Positions 22,097 through 32,104 of a stretch of 64,000 bases of DNA are shown here, piece after piece. How positions within the stretch are numbered: the first letter of the stretch is position 1; each line of letters opens with the position of its first letter. The notes below the pieces were generated by a model. It was not told the origin of the DNA, did not search any database, and was given only the letters and a program-made list of their open reading frames with translations. The stretch covers positions 496,001-560,000 of the forward strand of contig KE546980.1 of NCBI GenBank assembly GCA_000442125.1, given 5' to 3'. The position numbers were made by a program, and so were the translations under genes. The DNA is from Opeltia flavorubescens. Lineage: Eukaryota; Ascomycota; Lecanoromycetes; Teloschistales; Teloschistaceae.

Positions 22097-23660
22097 ATGT
22101 CGTTCTACGAAGCTCAATCTTGGCAACTGCCTATGCGGCCCAACTCATGGGATCAACCTCCACCCACGTCTCGCTCTCGTACGTCTTTGCTTTCAATAGG
22201 CTCATTGGGCGATGCCTAATCTGATTGCACAGGAGCAAGCTCGGCAATACAACAAGAAGAAAACTCCGCTTTTGAGATGCAGATGGAAGGTGCGTGTGTC
22301 TCACGTTGAACATCTCGAACCTCGTCCATTGGCGGAACCATTACGGCACCGCGATGGCTCTCCAGCCAAATTTCTTACCCTAGATCAAAAAGATGCTCGG
22401 GAACGGGAGCTGACAGTAACTTAGAGGTCGAGCGTGCTCTGGACAATCTCAACAACAGCGGAAAGCTATTCATGGGCCCTTACCGGAGAGACTCAGTGCC
22501 ATTGATGGGAGCATCAAGGCAATACAACGATTACAGTAGGATATTATACCCTCTCCATGTAGATGCCTCTAATTGTTGGTATTCAGCTTCGGGCGTTGGT
22601 GGCATGTCACAACATCGCCATTCGATTGGCGATCATGAATCAATACGCTCCCACTCTGGCTCGAATCTGCAAAACTATTACGCCAATCAACGTCATCAAA
22701 ATCGCCCCAATGAAGCAGAGCAGATGATGCAAGCCAAACGGCGGATGGCTGCTCAGCGAGAGCGGGAGCTAAGAAACTATCATCAAGAACAACAGTACAA
22801 TAGGAGTGAGTGGAGATAACCTTCCGAATCGCTTAGAGGATTTGATGGCTTATTATTACCCTGCAGTGTCGAGTCAAAACAAGACAGACCGGGCGATAAG
22901 CCCAAATACCATGAACGAGGAAGACCGCAGGGAACTTATTGCCCGCCAACATCGCGCTTTATACGGCACTGATAATGGTGCACTGTTTGAGAATACGAGA
23001 CCGGGCGACGAAAGCCAAACACCACGTCCAGGTGATCAATCTGCTAGTGCGTCTGGCACAGCGAGTGCTGGCCGAGGAGCATCACCACGCACATTTGATC
23101 CATATGCTATGGGCCAAGGTCAGGCTCAAGCCAATCTCGCGGAGACTGCCAATCAAGTTGCTGCAAATGAGCATTCTCAGCAGAACAGTTCAACAGGCCC
23201 ATCGCCAAGACCTCAGCAACAGCGGTCAAGAACAAACAGCAATTCCTCGCCTGCATCGAACAATAACCAGAACTTCACTCTGTTCGAAAGTGCTGCTCAA
23301 CAGTCAAGCCGCACTTCGACCTCGTCTCCTGGCGATGCTTCCCCTCATCAAGGCAAATCATCAGCACCAACCAGCGGCGGCGTCGCTCCAATTGGCACCC
23401 GCCCGACACAAGGCCAAGCTGTCAATCCAGTCCTCAACAAGCGGTCGACCACCCCTCTTCCATCTCCACTGAGCTTTGGGTTTAATCAAAATGAAAGCCT
23501 ATCAGCAAATAACAGCAACAATAATGGCAACGAGCGATCTACATCCGCCGCTTCCAACCCATCTTCGGGAGCAAAAGAGTCTGGCCTCGCATGGGGCAAC
23601 AGCAGCGGTGTCTGGGGTAATAAGAATCCTTTAGGGGTTCAAGCATCCGTCTGGGGATAA
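22097..23660 (+). CDS. Conserved fungal protein of unknown function, largely disordered
   Basis: Five exons (22097-22178, 22233-22289, 22425-22535, 22587-22805, 22867-23660) give 420 residues. The N-terminus MSFYEAQSWQLPMRPNSWDQ and a central helix (EAEQMMQAKRRMAAQRERE) followed by NEEDRRELIARQHRALYG look like a protein I recall as widespread but unnamed in Pezizomycotina; this is memory, not a search. The C-terminal ~270 residues are rich in Ser, Asn, Gln, Thr and Pro and end in GVWGNKNPLGVQASVWG. No membrane segment or enzyme motif is visible. The short helix could bind RNA or another protein, but that is a guess. Intron 3 (22536-22586) is 51 nt and has no in-frame stop. Confidence 0.85.
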
Positions 23661-24695
23661 TTGACATCTCTTCGAATCAATCATCGAAAAACATCATCGT
23701 CACTAGCAAAAGCGAAAGGTACTTTTCTGGCATCATCCTTTGGGCGTCGTCGGCTGTGTTTGCATCTGTTGTGTGGGCTTTTGCAGACGTCTGGCGGATA
23801 TATATACCACTCAGTTGACTTTGTCCTTTTTTTCCAACTCGGGTCTTATTACGGTTGTACCTCGGCGTCCTTCAGGAGATGGTTTCAACGGGTCGTCGGT
23901 TTCTTGGTCTTTGCTTCCAGCGCCGGGGGGAAAACGGTAATTTGTGTGCTCTGTTCGGGCTGAAAATGGAAACGGATGGCGGAGATTCTTTGTTGGCCTT
24001 GGAATTCTATCGCAGGAGTTTGGCGTAGAAAAGGGCTGCGGGCTGGCTTCTGAAGAGTAGGGATCTTTACCATAGTGGAAGCGTATCTTTGAATTGTAGG
24101 GGTTTGGGCTGCGAAACAGATCGTTTTCTTTTCTCCTGAGTTTCGTTCCTAACCATAGCAATTCAAAACGCTTCGATCGCCGCAATCTCCCTTTCTTTCA
24201 CCTCGAATTAATCTTTATTACGTATTCCAATGGTTTTCGTCTATTGCTCCGTGCTCCGTGCTTCTTTTCGCTAGTTTCTCAACTAGGCTTCTGTGGTTAT
24301 CGATCCTGTACCCATCGTCCCGTCCGACTGATACCCTTTTGTACAACGATATGGGGGTTGGTGATTGAGCAGCAAAAGTTCATGGGCTAACTAGTGATGT
24401 TACGATGGTTCCGGAGAGTTTGCTTCAATCTTTCTATGGAATTCAAATTACGGAATGAAACATTGTCAAAAGGAGATTTAAATACAATGACTAAATAGAC
24501 TCTAAATTACCTCCAGTTCATGCGTTGTGGAGAATGTCATTATGGGTCTAAATTCTTAACCGTATCCGCCTGCGCCGCCGCTCATTGGTAACCAGAAATT
24601 ATATACATAGGATAGTCGTTCATTCGAGCAGTTCCCACAACCCTTTTCCCAAGTATGCACACCACTCTAAACCCTTCCCGTACAACCATGCCATT
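23661..24695. other. Convergent 3' spacer
   Basis: This 1035-bp stretch lies between the stops of the conserved unknown gene (plus) and erg1 (minus) and should carry both 3' ends. Frames within it are short and unconvincing. No RNA gene was recognised. Confidence 0.45.
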
Positions 24696-26320
24696 TCAGC
24701 TCCTCATCTCCGAGAAAATGAACGGGAAGATGACCACACAGGCTTTCCAGAAGATGCCGACGGTCGATACTAGCGTAAAGGGAATTCGATAAAGGGGTGA
24801 TTCGCGGATGACGAGCCAGATCGCTAGCAACGCTACGGCGAAGAAATGGTAAAAGAGCACGAAAGGCTGACGGATGATTCCTGCCAAGAGACCGACGGGG
24901 CCGTCGATGCATTGACCGCCTTGCTGGAAGTAGCTGAAGCAGCCGCGTTGGAGGGCTTTGAGTTGAGGATCTGTGAGGGTGGATGATATCAGTATCATAT
25001 CCACAATGCTTGAGAGTATGGAATTGGGCTAGCAGCCAAGAGGAGCAAGGTGTGTAGAGATTGAAAGAACTTACCATTAGCAGCAAAAAGACTATATAGC
25101 GCCTGCGCCAGAATATTGATCACGCTACTCAACCCTTTTCTTCTCCAATGGAATCTGCGCATCTGTTTTTGCACTCGCTTCGTGTCACCGAGATCTGGTA
25201 CTTGCTCCGGGCCCAGCAGATCTCTGAGCATAAGAACATCATTGAAAGCGACGGTCATGCCGCCGCCTGTCAGGGGATGCCGCATATTCATCGCATCCCC
25301 TAGGAGGATCATTCCAGGGACTTGCTGCGTGCTCGGCGGCAACCAGGAGTTAGGCATACTCCGTAATTTGCCATCGTCGAGTGCTATTTCAAAAGAAGAC
25401 TGTACGCACTTGGGCAGGGAAGGCAGGACCACGTTTCGGAGGTGGCCTTTGATGCCTCCGTTTGCCATGCTAGCGGAGGGTGTGCTTTCCGGTACGTCGA
25501 CTAATGCTCTGGTTTCCCTGGTCCCGATCTGGTACAGGAGAACGGGTGCTCCTTCCCCCAAAACGACATGTCCATGCATTGATCGAGGTAGATCGGCGTC
25601 AATGAGTTCAAGGCCGTAAAATTTACTTTTGCTAACAGGGGCATGGGTGATGAACTCCTTTCTGAAGCGACTTGCATAGCCATCCGCGAGGACGGTCAAT
25701 TCACCGAAATAGACATCTTTCCTTCCGTCCCTACTTTCTGCTTCCACGCCAACGACTTGACCCGTCCAGCCATTTTTTATCGTGTCCGTGACAGTGCTCT
25801 CGATGACGGAAATGTTTTCTTCGCGCATGGCTGCCACGCGGAGTTGTTGTATGAACCGGCCGTGGTGAAAACTTCTTCCTTCCGGTCTTCTGGTCCCTTT
25901 ACTCACTTTTTCTCCACTGAAAGCCCCTCCAGATTCCGGATCATCTTCGATACCATCCCCCGCGGCATTCACCGGATAGGGTATTTCTACTCCAGTTCCG
26001 TAGTAAATGACCTCATAGCCCTTCACCCTGACCGCATCGATATCCTCTAGACATTCTCGCAATCCAAGCTTCTGCAATGCCTGTACGCCTCCGGGTTGTA
26101 GAAGTTCACCAACGATCCGATCTGGTTCTTTCAGGCTCTTTTCGAGCAAAATGACGGATCGGTTTTGTCGGGCTAAGGTGATAGCTAGGGAGGTTCCTAA
26201 GATACCAGCGCCGACGACTACGACGTCTGCTTCATGATGTTCCTGGCGGCGGCGAGTTATGAGCGAGTGTTCAATGGCTGAGGGGGAAGGCGAACGGGAT
26301 TCGTCGAGGATCAAGGGCAT
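24696..26320 (-). CDS. erg1: Squalene monooxygenase (squalene epoxidase, Erg1)
   Basis: Erg1 converts squalene to 2,3-oxidosqualene with FAD, NADPH and O2 in the ER and lipid droplets; it is the first oxygen-dependent step of ergosterol synthesis and the target of allylamine antifungals. Two exons (26320-25075, 24970-24696) give 506 residues. The FAD-binding Rossmann motif is DVVVVGAGILGTSLA (residues ~32-46), then VGELLQPGGVQAL. The second FAD motif is GMILLGDAMNMRHPLTGGGMTV, split here into GDAMNMRHPL and TGGGMTVAF. The C-terminus is hydrophobic (membrane association), including QPFVLFYHFFAVALLAIWLV. The intron restores LYSLFAAN-DPQLKALQRGCF. Many filamentous fungi carry a second erg1; whether this genome does is not visible here. 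Confidence 0.97.
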
Positions 26321-26655
26321 TGCGCTGGTGGAAAGAGAAAATGGGAAACGATTTGAGGAGGATTCTAGTCGGTGGTTATCATGGCGCTGGGTAGGAATAA
26401 AGTTTCAACAGGATGATGAAGAATAAATCTCAAAAGCTTTGTTAGCTGATTAGGTCACTATGCGATTTTGAGATTGCCGATTACCTGTGTCAGGGCGCCA
26501 CGATCGCCAAGCTTTATTAGCCACGAACTTTGGGATTTCGGTCCACGTCGAGAGAATTTCATCCAGCGTGTTAGTTCAATCGAGCATTGGACTTCTACAT
26601 GATTGTCCTGACAAGAATGATCTGATCGCTAAAATGCTGTCATTAAGAATATTTA
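26321..26655. promoter_or_regulatory. Upstream region of erg1
   Basis: Only 335 bp separate the erg1 start from the stop of the next minus-strand gene, so the erg1 promoter is either compact or extends into that gene's 3' end. I looked for a sterol regulatory element and could not call one with confidence. Confidence 0.4.
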
Positions 26656-28427
26656 CTATATTGCCTTCCCTATCGAAGGACTTTGCATGGGGCTAGAGAC
26701 TTCCATGATGGTCTCGGGCTTCAGCTCCATTTGGGCTGGCCTTCGACCATCTCTGGCCATGTCTGCTGGCCTCACATTCGGCTTATCCGATTGGCCGTAT
26801 GCCTGTCCCTGACCGTCTTGCCTCCAGTACGAATCATAGAAATCTGCCAACTCCTTGGTATTCCTATGACTGCCAGCGTTGCTCTGATTGCTTGACGTAG
26901 GCTCTCGCAAGCTCGCATCACTTTCTCTCCTTCTGCCGTCCTGTCCAGGTGTAACCTCGCTTGAATCGAGTAGGATCTGAGGACCGGTAGATTGTCGGGG
27001 ATGCAATCTGGAATCGATCGATGTCTGTCTACCTGATTTACCATGCCCAAGCTGAGCAGTGCTATATATTGAGGATGCGTCTGAAAGGGTCGATGTGTGA
27101 TGATTATATCGATTGTTTGAGGAGGGTACGTTCATTGATCTAGACTCTTGGAGCGACTGGTCAATCTCCTGGAATATGTCGGGGCCCCATTCGCCCACAC
27201 CTCGAGGTTTGTTCGACGTAGTGACTGAAAACGCGACAATAAGTCGGTAGTTAGAGATTCGGGTCAAGCATGCTGCTTACCTTCGTCCTCTTGAGAATGG
27301 ATCGTCGGCATTTGCGGGAAATTATTGTATCTGCTGCTCGATCTTGGCGGATGGCTTCGCGCTGATCTTGGCCGCTCTTCCCGGCCTCGAGATCTTGGTC
27401 TTTCATCAGAGCTGTCCGAACCTCGTCTCTCGTCTTGTGCAGCTTTTGAGGGAAATGTGATGAAGCTCTGATCCATACCAGCAACCGACCGCCGATCGTC
27501 TTGAGCATAAGGATCTGACGTTCCACTAGCAATCGATGCTGATTGCGAATGATGACCCTGCTCTGGTTGATGGGTCTCGGCAGTTGATACAGGCCTTGCC
27601 GAGGATCTCCTGACCTGCTCCGGTATCTGAGGAGCGCCAAGCGGAGCGTATTGACCTCCGTTATGAGGCGACGGGAAGTACCCTGAAGGAGTCCGGTCGT
27701 GAGTATCAGAGTAAACGGTCGTTGGGCGGGAGCTAGCTAAAGGGGACGGAGGGATTTCGAGCAGCATGTTGACGGCAGGATCATGGTTGACCCTGCCGTT
27801 TAGTTCAGCGTCTGAGGGTGCCAATGTGGTTCTGAGTGGTGTCGGCACCCGCCGTTTTGGAGTCGTGGGTGCGCTCAGGTCCTCGCTCGACATTGCCTTG
27901 TGGGCTAATGGCGACGAGCGTCTCGCATCGAGTGGCAGCGTGGTGACGCTACTCATAGGCGACTGATTCTTGGGCGAAGAATGGCTTCCAAGTAGTGTAT
28001 TGGACGAAGACCCCTCGGGAGAGTTTGAATCGGCGAGGGAAGTAGGTCTTGATTGCGCAACACCACCGAAGAAACCGGACTGTATGGCCCTAACGCCAAA
28101 GAGATCGCCTTCATCTGGCTCCCGTTTGTTGAGCTCGACTCGTTCCTCGTGCACGCCAGCAGCTTCCAAGTTGGATTTCTTTACAAACTTCTTGACCCTA
28201 GAGAGGAATATCAGAACCGGCTATAGAACCGAGACGGAGGATATAATACGAACCGTCGCTTGTCGTAGAACACTTTGCATAGACCAGCTATGATAACAAT
28301 AGTGAACAGCGAGCCAAGGATGATTCTAAGTGATAAAGTTAACCTCAAATTTCTGTAGGACCAGCCTTGTGGAGGAATGCACATACGCATATTTGTATGC
28401 GAGGTCCAGAGACCCGAACCAGCCCAT
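26656..28427 (-). CDS. Single-pass membrane protein with a long disordered cytoplasmic tail, unrecognised
   Basis: Four exons (28427-28387, 28325-28254, 28197-27281, 27224-26656) give 532 residues. The start is short: MGWFGSLDLAYKYA, then one hydrophobic segment (residues ~14-29, IILGSLFTIVIIAGLC). A basic stop-transfer stretch follows (VFYDKRRVKKFVKKS). The remaining ~490 residues are rich in Ser, Pro, Arg, Asp and Gln with many possible phosphosites and no fold that I recognise. A small conserved-looking block sits near the C-terminus (ELADFYDSYWRQ). There is no signal peptide before the anchor. It may be a plasma-membrane or ER adaptor, but this is only inferred from shape. The first two exons are tiny (41 and 72 nt) but join in frame with clean splice sites. 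Confidence 0.78.
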
Positions 28428-29749
28428 CACGCAGCTTTGCTTCAGCGAATTGGAAACAACCAGTCAATTATACGACTTTGCCAGTGATGAGGTTGATACT
28501 TCAGTCGACCGCAAGACAACGTTATGGCGCCAAATGATGGGAGAAGGTGATGTTTGTAGGTGAAAAGGTGACGATGAAACAACTCCTGGGACTGCCGTTT
28601 GCCTACTTGAGGCGTGTCGGTATGTACGCGCTGAGCCTTGTATTACAATTAAAAGTTGGGTGGTGTATGTGGTGTTCTTGCGTGTACAGCGTGAATAGGC
28701 CAAGAATCATGTACGATAAAGCGATAAAGACAGGCAAAGACTAGACAATTATGTTTACAAAGAGAGGCATGAGTGAGGCAGGAGATGGATGGGAGCCAAG
28801 TTCAGGCGAGGGGTGAGCTGGAGGCGAGACGGAGGCTGCAGCGCATTTATTGGGCCAATGAGGGAGTCGTCAACGGGCAGGGGGACGGTATGGGTTGACG
28901 CTGGGTTACAATCTGTGACTGGGGAGCGGTCGAGTTCCCTTTTCCGCCTCCGACCCCGTACTAAACGTCAGCCATGCGAGTGATCATCATCTCAAGCCAA
29001 CAGCGGCAGGCACAGCAATTGATTTTAATTTGGCTATCCATCCATACCATCCTTCTTAGGAGATTCCTCGATTACTAAAGATCACCCTAAATAGAATGCC
29101 CGTCCCGTCTTTCTCAAGGCTCTATTTGTACATGCTCTTGTATATGAGACTCCATATTCTTCGTTGATGAGAAGCCGTGTTTTATGTCTCATAAAGCGAG
29201 ACGAGTGGTCGCGTTTTTAAGCTTTTGTCAAATGCAACGACGTTTCTCGATGAGCGGGATCCTGCAGGAAGAATCAGGGGAACCAATTGAATCTACCAAC
29301 CTATTTTAGTCGTGGAGGTAGGAACAGGTCTAGCGCTCTGGGGTCAATCCGCAGCCTCAATTCAGGGGTCAGGTCAGTCACTAAGGAGTACTCCTCGGGT
29401 CAAACCGGCAGTCGAGGGTATGGAAACAACATACGACTGACTCGCGTTTGAACTATCATGTCTATCATATTGGCTGACCTTGAATAGAATCATTTTTGGA
29501 CGGTTATCAGTGTGGTAAACAGGCATGATTCTTGCTTCAGTATCTCTTTCAGGGTGTCCGATTTAATGGTGACAAAAATTCTGCCATCAGTTGATGTGAA
29601 TCTTTATTGAATTTAAGTGGATTAACTCCCTCTGCTGGAATAGTCGAGGTTAATCCCTCTACCATCCGCAAGGTCGCTCGCTCTAAGGTATCTCGTATGG
29701 CATGCGTCATTGCCGCTCTTCACAACTAATACACTTATTTCTCCAAACC
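28428..29749. other. Intergenic stretch, probably the promoter of the single-pass membrane protein
   Basis: These 1322 bp lie between the start of the membrane protein gene and the stop of the ysa1-like gene. No open frame of convincing length, tRNA fold or repeat was recognised. Confidence 0.45.
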
Positions 29750-30611
29750 TTACAGTTTCCATCTCCTTGCCAATTCAATTCCTTCCGCAAGAGTACCGAC
29801 CCTCGCGTCAATTGCATAGCCCTCATCTTCCAAACTCTTGCATTGTGCATAGAGATCCTTCAAGGGCAGGGAAAAGACCTCAATAAACTCATTGTCTTCC
29901 AGCTCTGGCTTAAGGTTCTGGTTTTCTGGCCGACTCATATCAACGTTGACGTGAACCATGTTGAGGTTCGTATTACAGAATCCGGGGTCTAGACAGGTTA
30001 ATGAGTACCCCAGAACAACCCTTTTGCCCTTCTCTAGTGGTCCTACCATTGAACATAACCGGGCTAACCTCCGAGACTTCTCCATGATAGCCAGTCTCTT
30101 CTCGTAATTCTCTCACCGCACTCTCTGCTGCCGATTCTCCTGCATCGACTAAACCTGCAGGTATCTCAATAACCGCCTTGTTCACGGGTGGACGGAATTG
30201 CTTTTGCAGTAGTAATTCTGGTCCTGAATCTTTCTGCAGAATCGCCACAATACCGACACCGTCGATCGGCGAATCTTTTGGTCGAGTCTGGAAAGAAGAT
30301 ACGCTCAGGATCTAGCATATTTCTTGGCGCATCATAAATGGCATTGCTTACAGCTCGCTCAGCGTGCTCCCAAGTTCGCTGCTTGCCCAATGGATCCTTG
30401 TATGTTGTTCTATGAGAGTCAGTCCTTCCTTCCTTTCGATACACGGGTCCCAATCCATATGTCGCACAATACTAATGTGGTCCAACGAGCATCTTTGATC
30501 ATCTAGCGTGTGTTAAGCGATTCTATTTAGCCGATATATTCACGACATACTCACCAATGGCTCCGTAGAGACAACTTTGGCATCAGATGCCTTGCAATTG
30601 GATTTTGACAT
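29750..30611 (-). CDS. ysa1: ADP-ribose pyrophosphatase (Nudix hydrolase, Ysa1 type)
   Basis: Ysa1 hydrolyses ADP-ribose to AMP and ribose-5-phosphate. Five exons (30611-30555, 30502-30468, 30409-30352, 30287-30047, 29988-29750) give 209 residues. The Nudix box reads G-LVDAG-E-SAAESAV-REL-R-EE-T-GY and keeps every consensus position (GX5EX7REUXEEXGU). The family lead-in TRPKDSPIDGVGIVAIL and LLLQKQFRPPVNKAVIEIPAG is also present. The second exon is only 35 nt. Its GTGCGA donor was chosen because it alone keeps the frame into TTYKDPLGKQRTWEHAERA. The protein is small and soluble. It stands 203 bp downstream of another Nudix gene on the same strand. Confidence 0.93.
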
Positions 30612-30814
30612 CGTAAATGTAGAAATAAATCTGTATTAAGCTACGTCAACATTTTTAGCGTTTGAAGAACCTTTGGTGTAGGTTGGTGGTACTATATAGT
30701 GGGGCTTTTTGTCGTGGCTTTTCGTTTTTATTGGCTAGGGAGCTGTACCAAACTTCTTATGCCTTCATCAAATATTATTGAAATCTACAACAGAGCTGCA
30801 TAAGATGCCAGCCT

Positions 30815-31768
30815 CTAGATTTTCCCTTCACTTCTCAATCCTTGATAAAATGCTAAACCTGCCAGAACCTTTGCGTCTCTTCCACCTTGCTTCCATGCTT
30901 GATCTAATGGGCAAAGCATCAATGTGATCTTCTCGCCATGCTCTCTTAGGCCAGTCAGCTTTCCCTGCCACTCTTTCAATTGATCCCTCGGTACCCGTTT
31001 CTGCCACAAGAATATCGGGATGAATTCATCACAACCTCCTGCTGACGGATACATAGCTTGCTGAAGATGCTCCTTGCTGTCAGACGACTCGGCTAGAATC
31101 GCGAGTTCAGTCATATTGGTGAGCTCTGAAGCTGAGATTTCGAGGCCCGTCTCTTCAGCTATTTCTTTAGCTGCTCCTCCAGCAAAGCTACCAGAGTCGT
31201 CCAGCATACCAGCAGGAAGCTCAGGGAACGAGAGCGAACCTGCTGGTATACGCGGTTGGAGCGTCAAGATAACATGCTTAGCCTCTTCCAATCCCTCTGG
31301 CACATCGTCAGGTTGGAGTATCAGCTAATGGTTATTATAAACCCATTCGTTCTAATACCCGGTATCAGAAATGCCGCTCACCATCATGCCTACACTCCCA
31401 CCTCTAAGAAAGACGGACCCAGGTAACCTCTCGCCACGATCATTTGATATCTCTGCTTGCAACTTTACGAAGCCCAATCGTTTCCCTCCAAAGAAGTCAA
31501 CAGACTGAACGTCTATCTTCCGAAGTCTGTAAGGAGCATTGTGGAAGGTATGTAGTTCATTTGCCTGAGTAGCAAGCGAATGCTGCAGTGTTCCGATCCA
31601 GGTCTTGAAGGCTGGAAAGGAAAGGAGCTGGTCTGAGGAGAGATTGGAAGTAAGGTGAACGGGCACTTCGGGTTCGCTATTCGGCAATACGAACGTAGAC
31701 ATTGTGGCTTTGGAGGGACTACCAATCGAGGACAGATGCCGGGCCACTAGCCTCAAGCGAGGATACAT
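30815..31768 (-). CDS. Nudix hydrolase of the ADP-sugar diphosphatase type (plant NUDX14-like)
   Basis: Two exons (31768-31382, 31324-30815) give 298 residues. The first ~22 residues (MYPRLRLVARHLSS...) are basic and hydroxylated and could be a mitochondrial presequence; an in-frame ATG at 31702 would give a cytosolic form. The domain runs from about residue 95 (FFGGKRLGFVKL) through VILTLQPRIPAGSLSFPELPAGM. The Nudix box is G-MLDDS-G-SFAGGAA-KEI-A-EE-T-GL. The first conserved Glu is replaced by Gly and the Arg by Lys, while the metal-binding EE pair is kept. As I recall, NUDX14-type enzymes, which split ADP-glucose and ADP-ribose, also have an altered box start. Substrate is inferred, not shown. 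Confidence 0.85.
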
Positions 31769-32104
31769 GCAAAGTGCTGGCCACAGCGGTACATGGTAAT
31801 GGTTGCATTAAGCATGTGACGTGACCTCGAGTTGAAGATAATCTTACGAGTACAAGTACAAGTAACTGAATGGTGGCTGGCACGGTTCGTTCCGTCCGAT
31901 TTCCGCGAGTGGGGGCTCGGGATCGACAGCGTCAACGAACGGAAACAATCGCCAGATCTTCTACAAGCATCATAGGGTCCCCCAGAATGTAAATACGTTA
32001 CCAGTGGTCAGTTTCATCGAATAGGCAACGAAAATCTTTTAGTGAAATTGCTGGGACTCATGTACAAATTGATTCAGGCTTCTATTTCCCCCCAAAAATG
32101 ATAG
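31769..32104. promoter_or_regulatory. Divergent promoter between the second Nudix gene and the RING gene
   Basis: Two genes start outward from this 336-bp stretch. A TGACGTGA element (31817-31824), a CRE/bZIP-like octamer, lies about 50 bp upstream of the Nudix start. Nothing else is recognised. Confidence 0.4.

Noticed and set aside
26321-26480. Sterol regulatory element upstream of erg1
   Set aside because: I searched for SrbA- or Upc2-like motifs by eye. Only loose matches were found, so no site is claimed.
24696-31768. Erg1 plus neighbouring genes as a biosynthetic cluster
   Set aside because: The neighbours (unknown membrane protein and Nudix hydrolases) have no link to a secondary-metabolite pathway and no core synthase is present.
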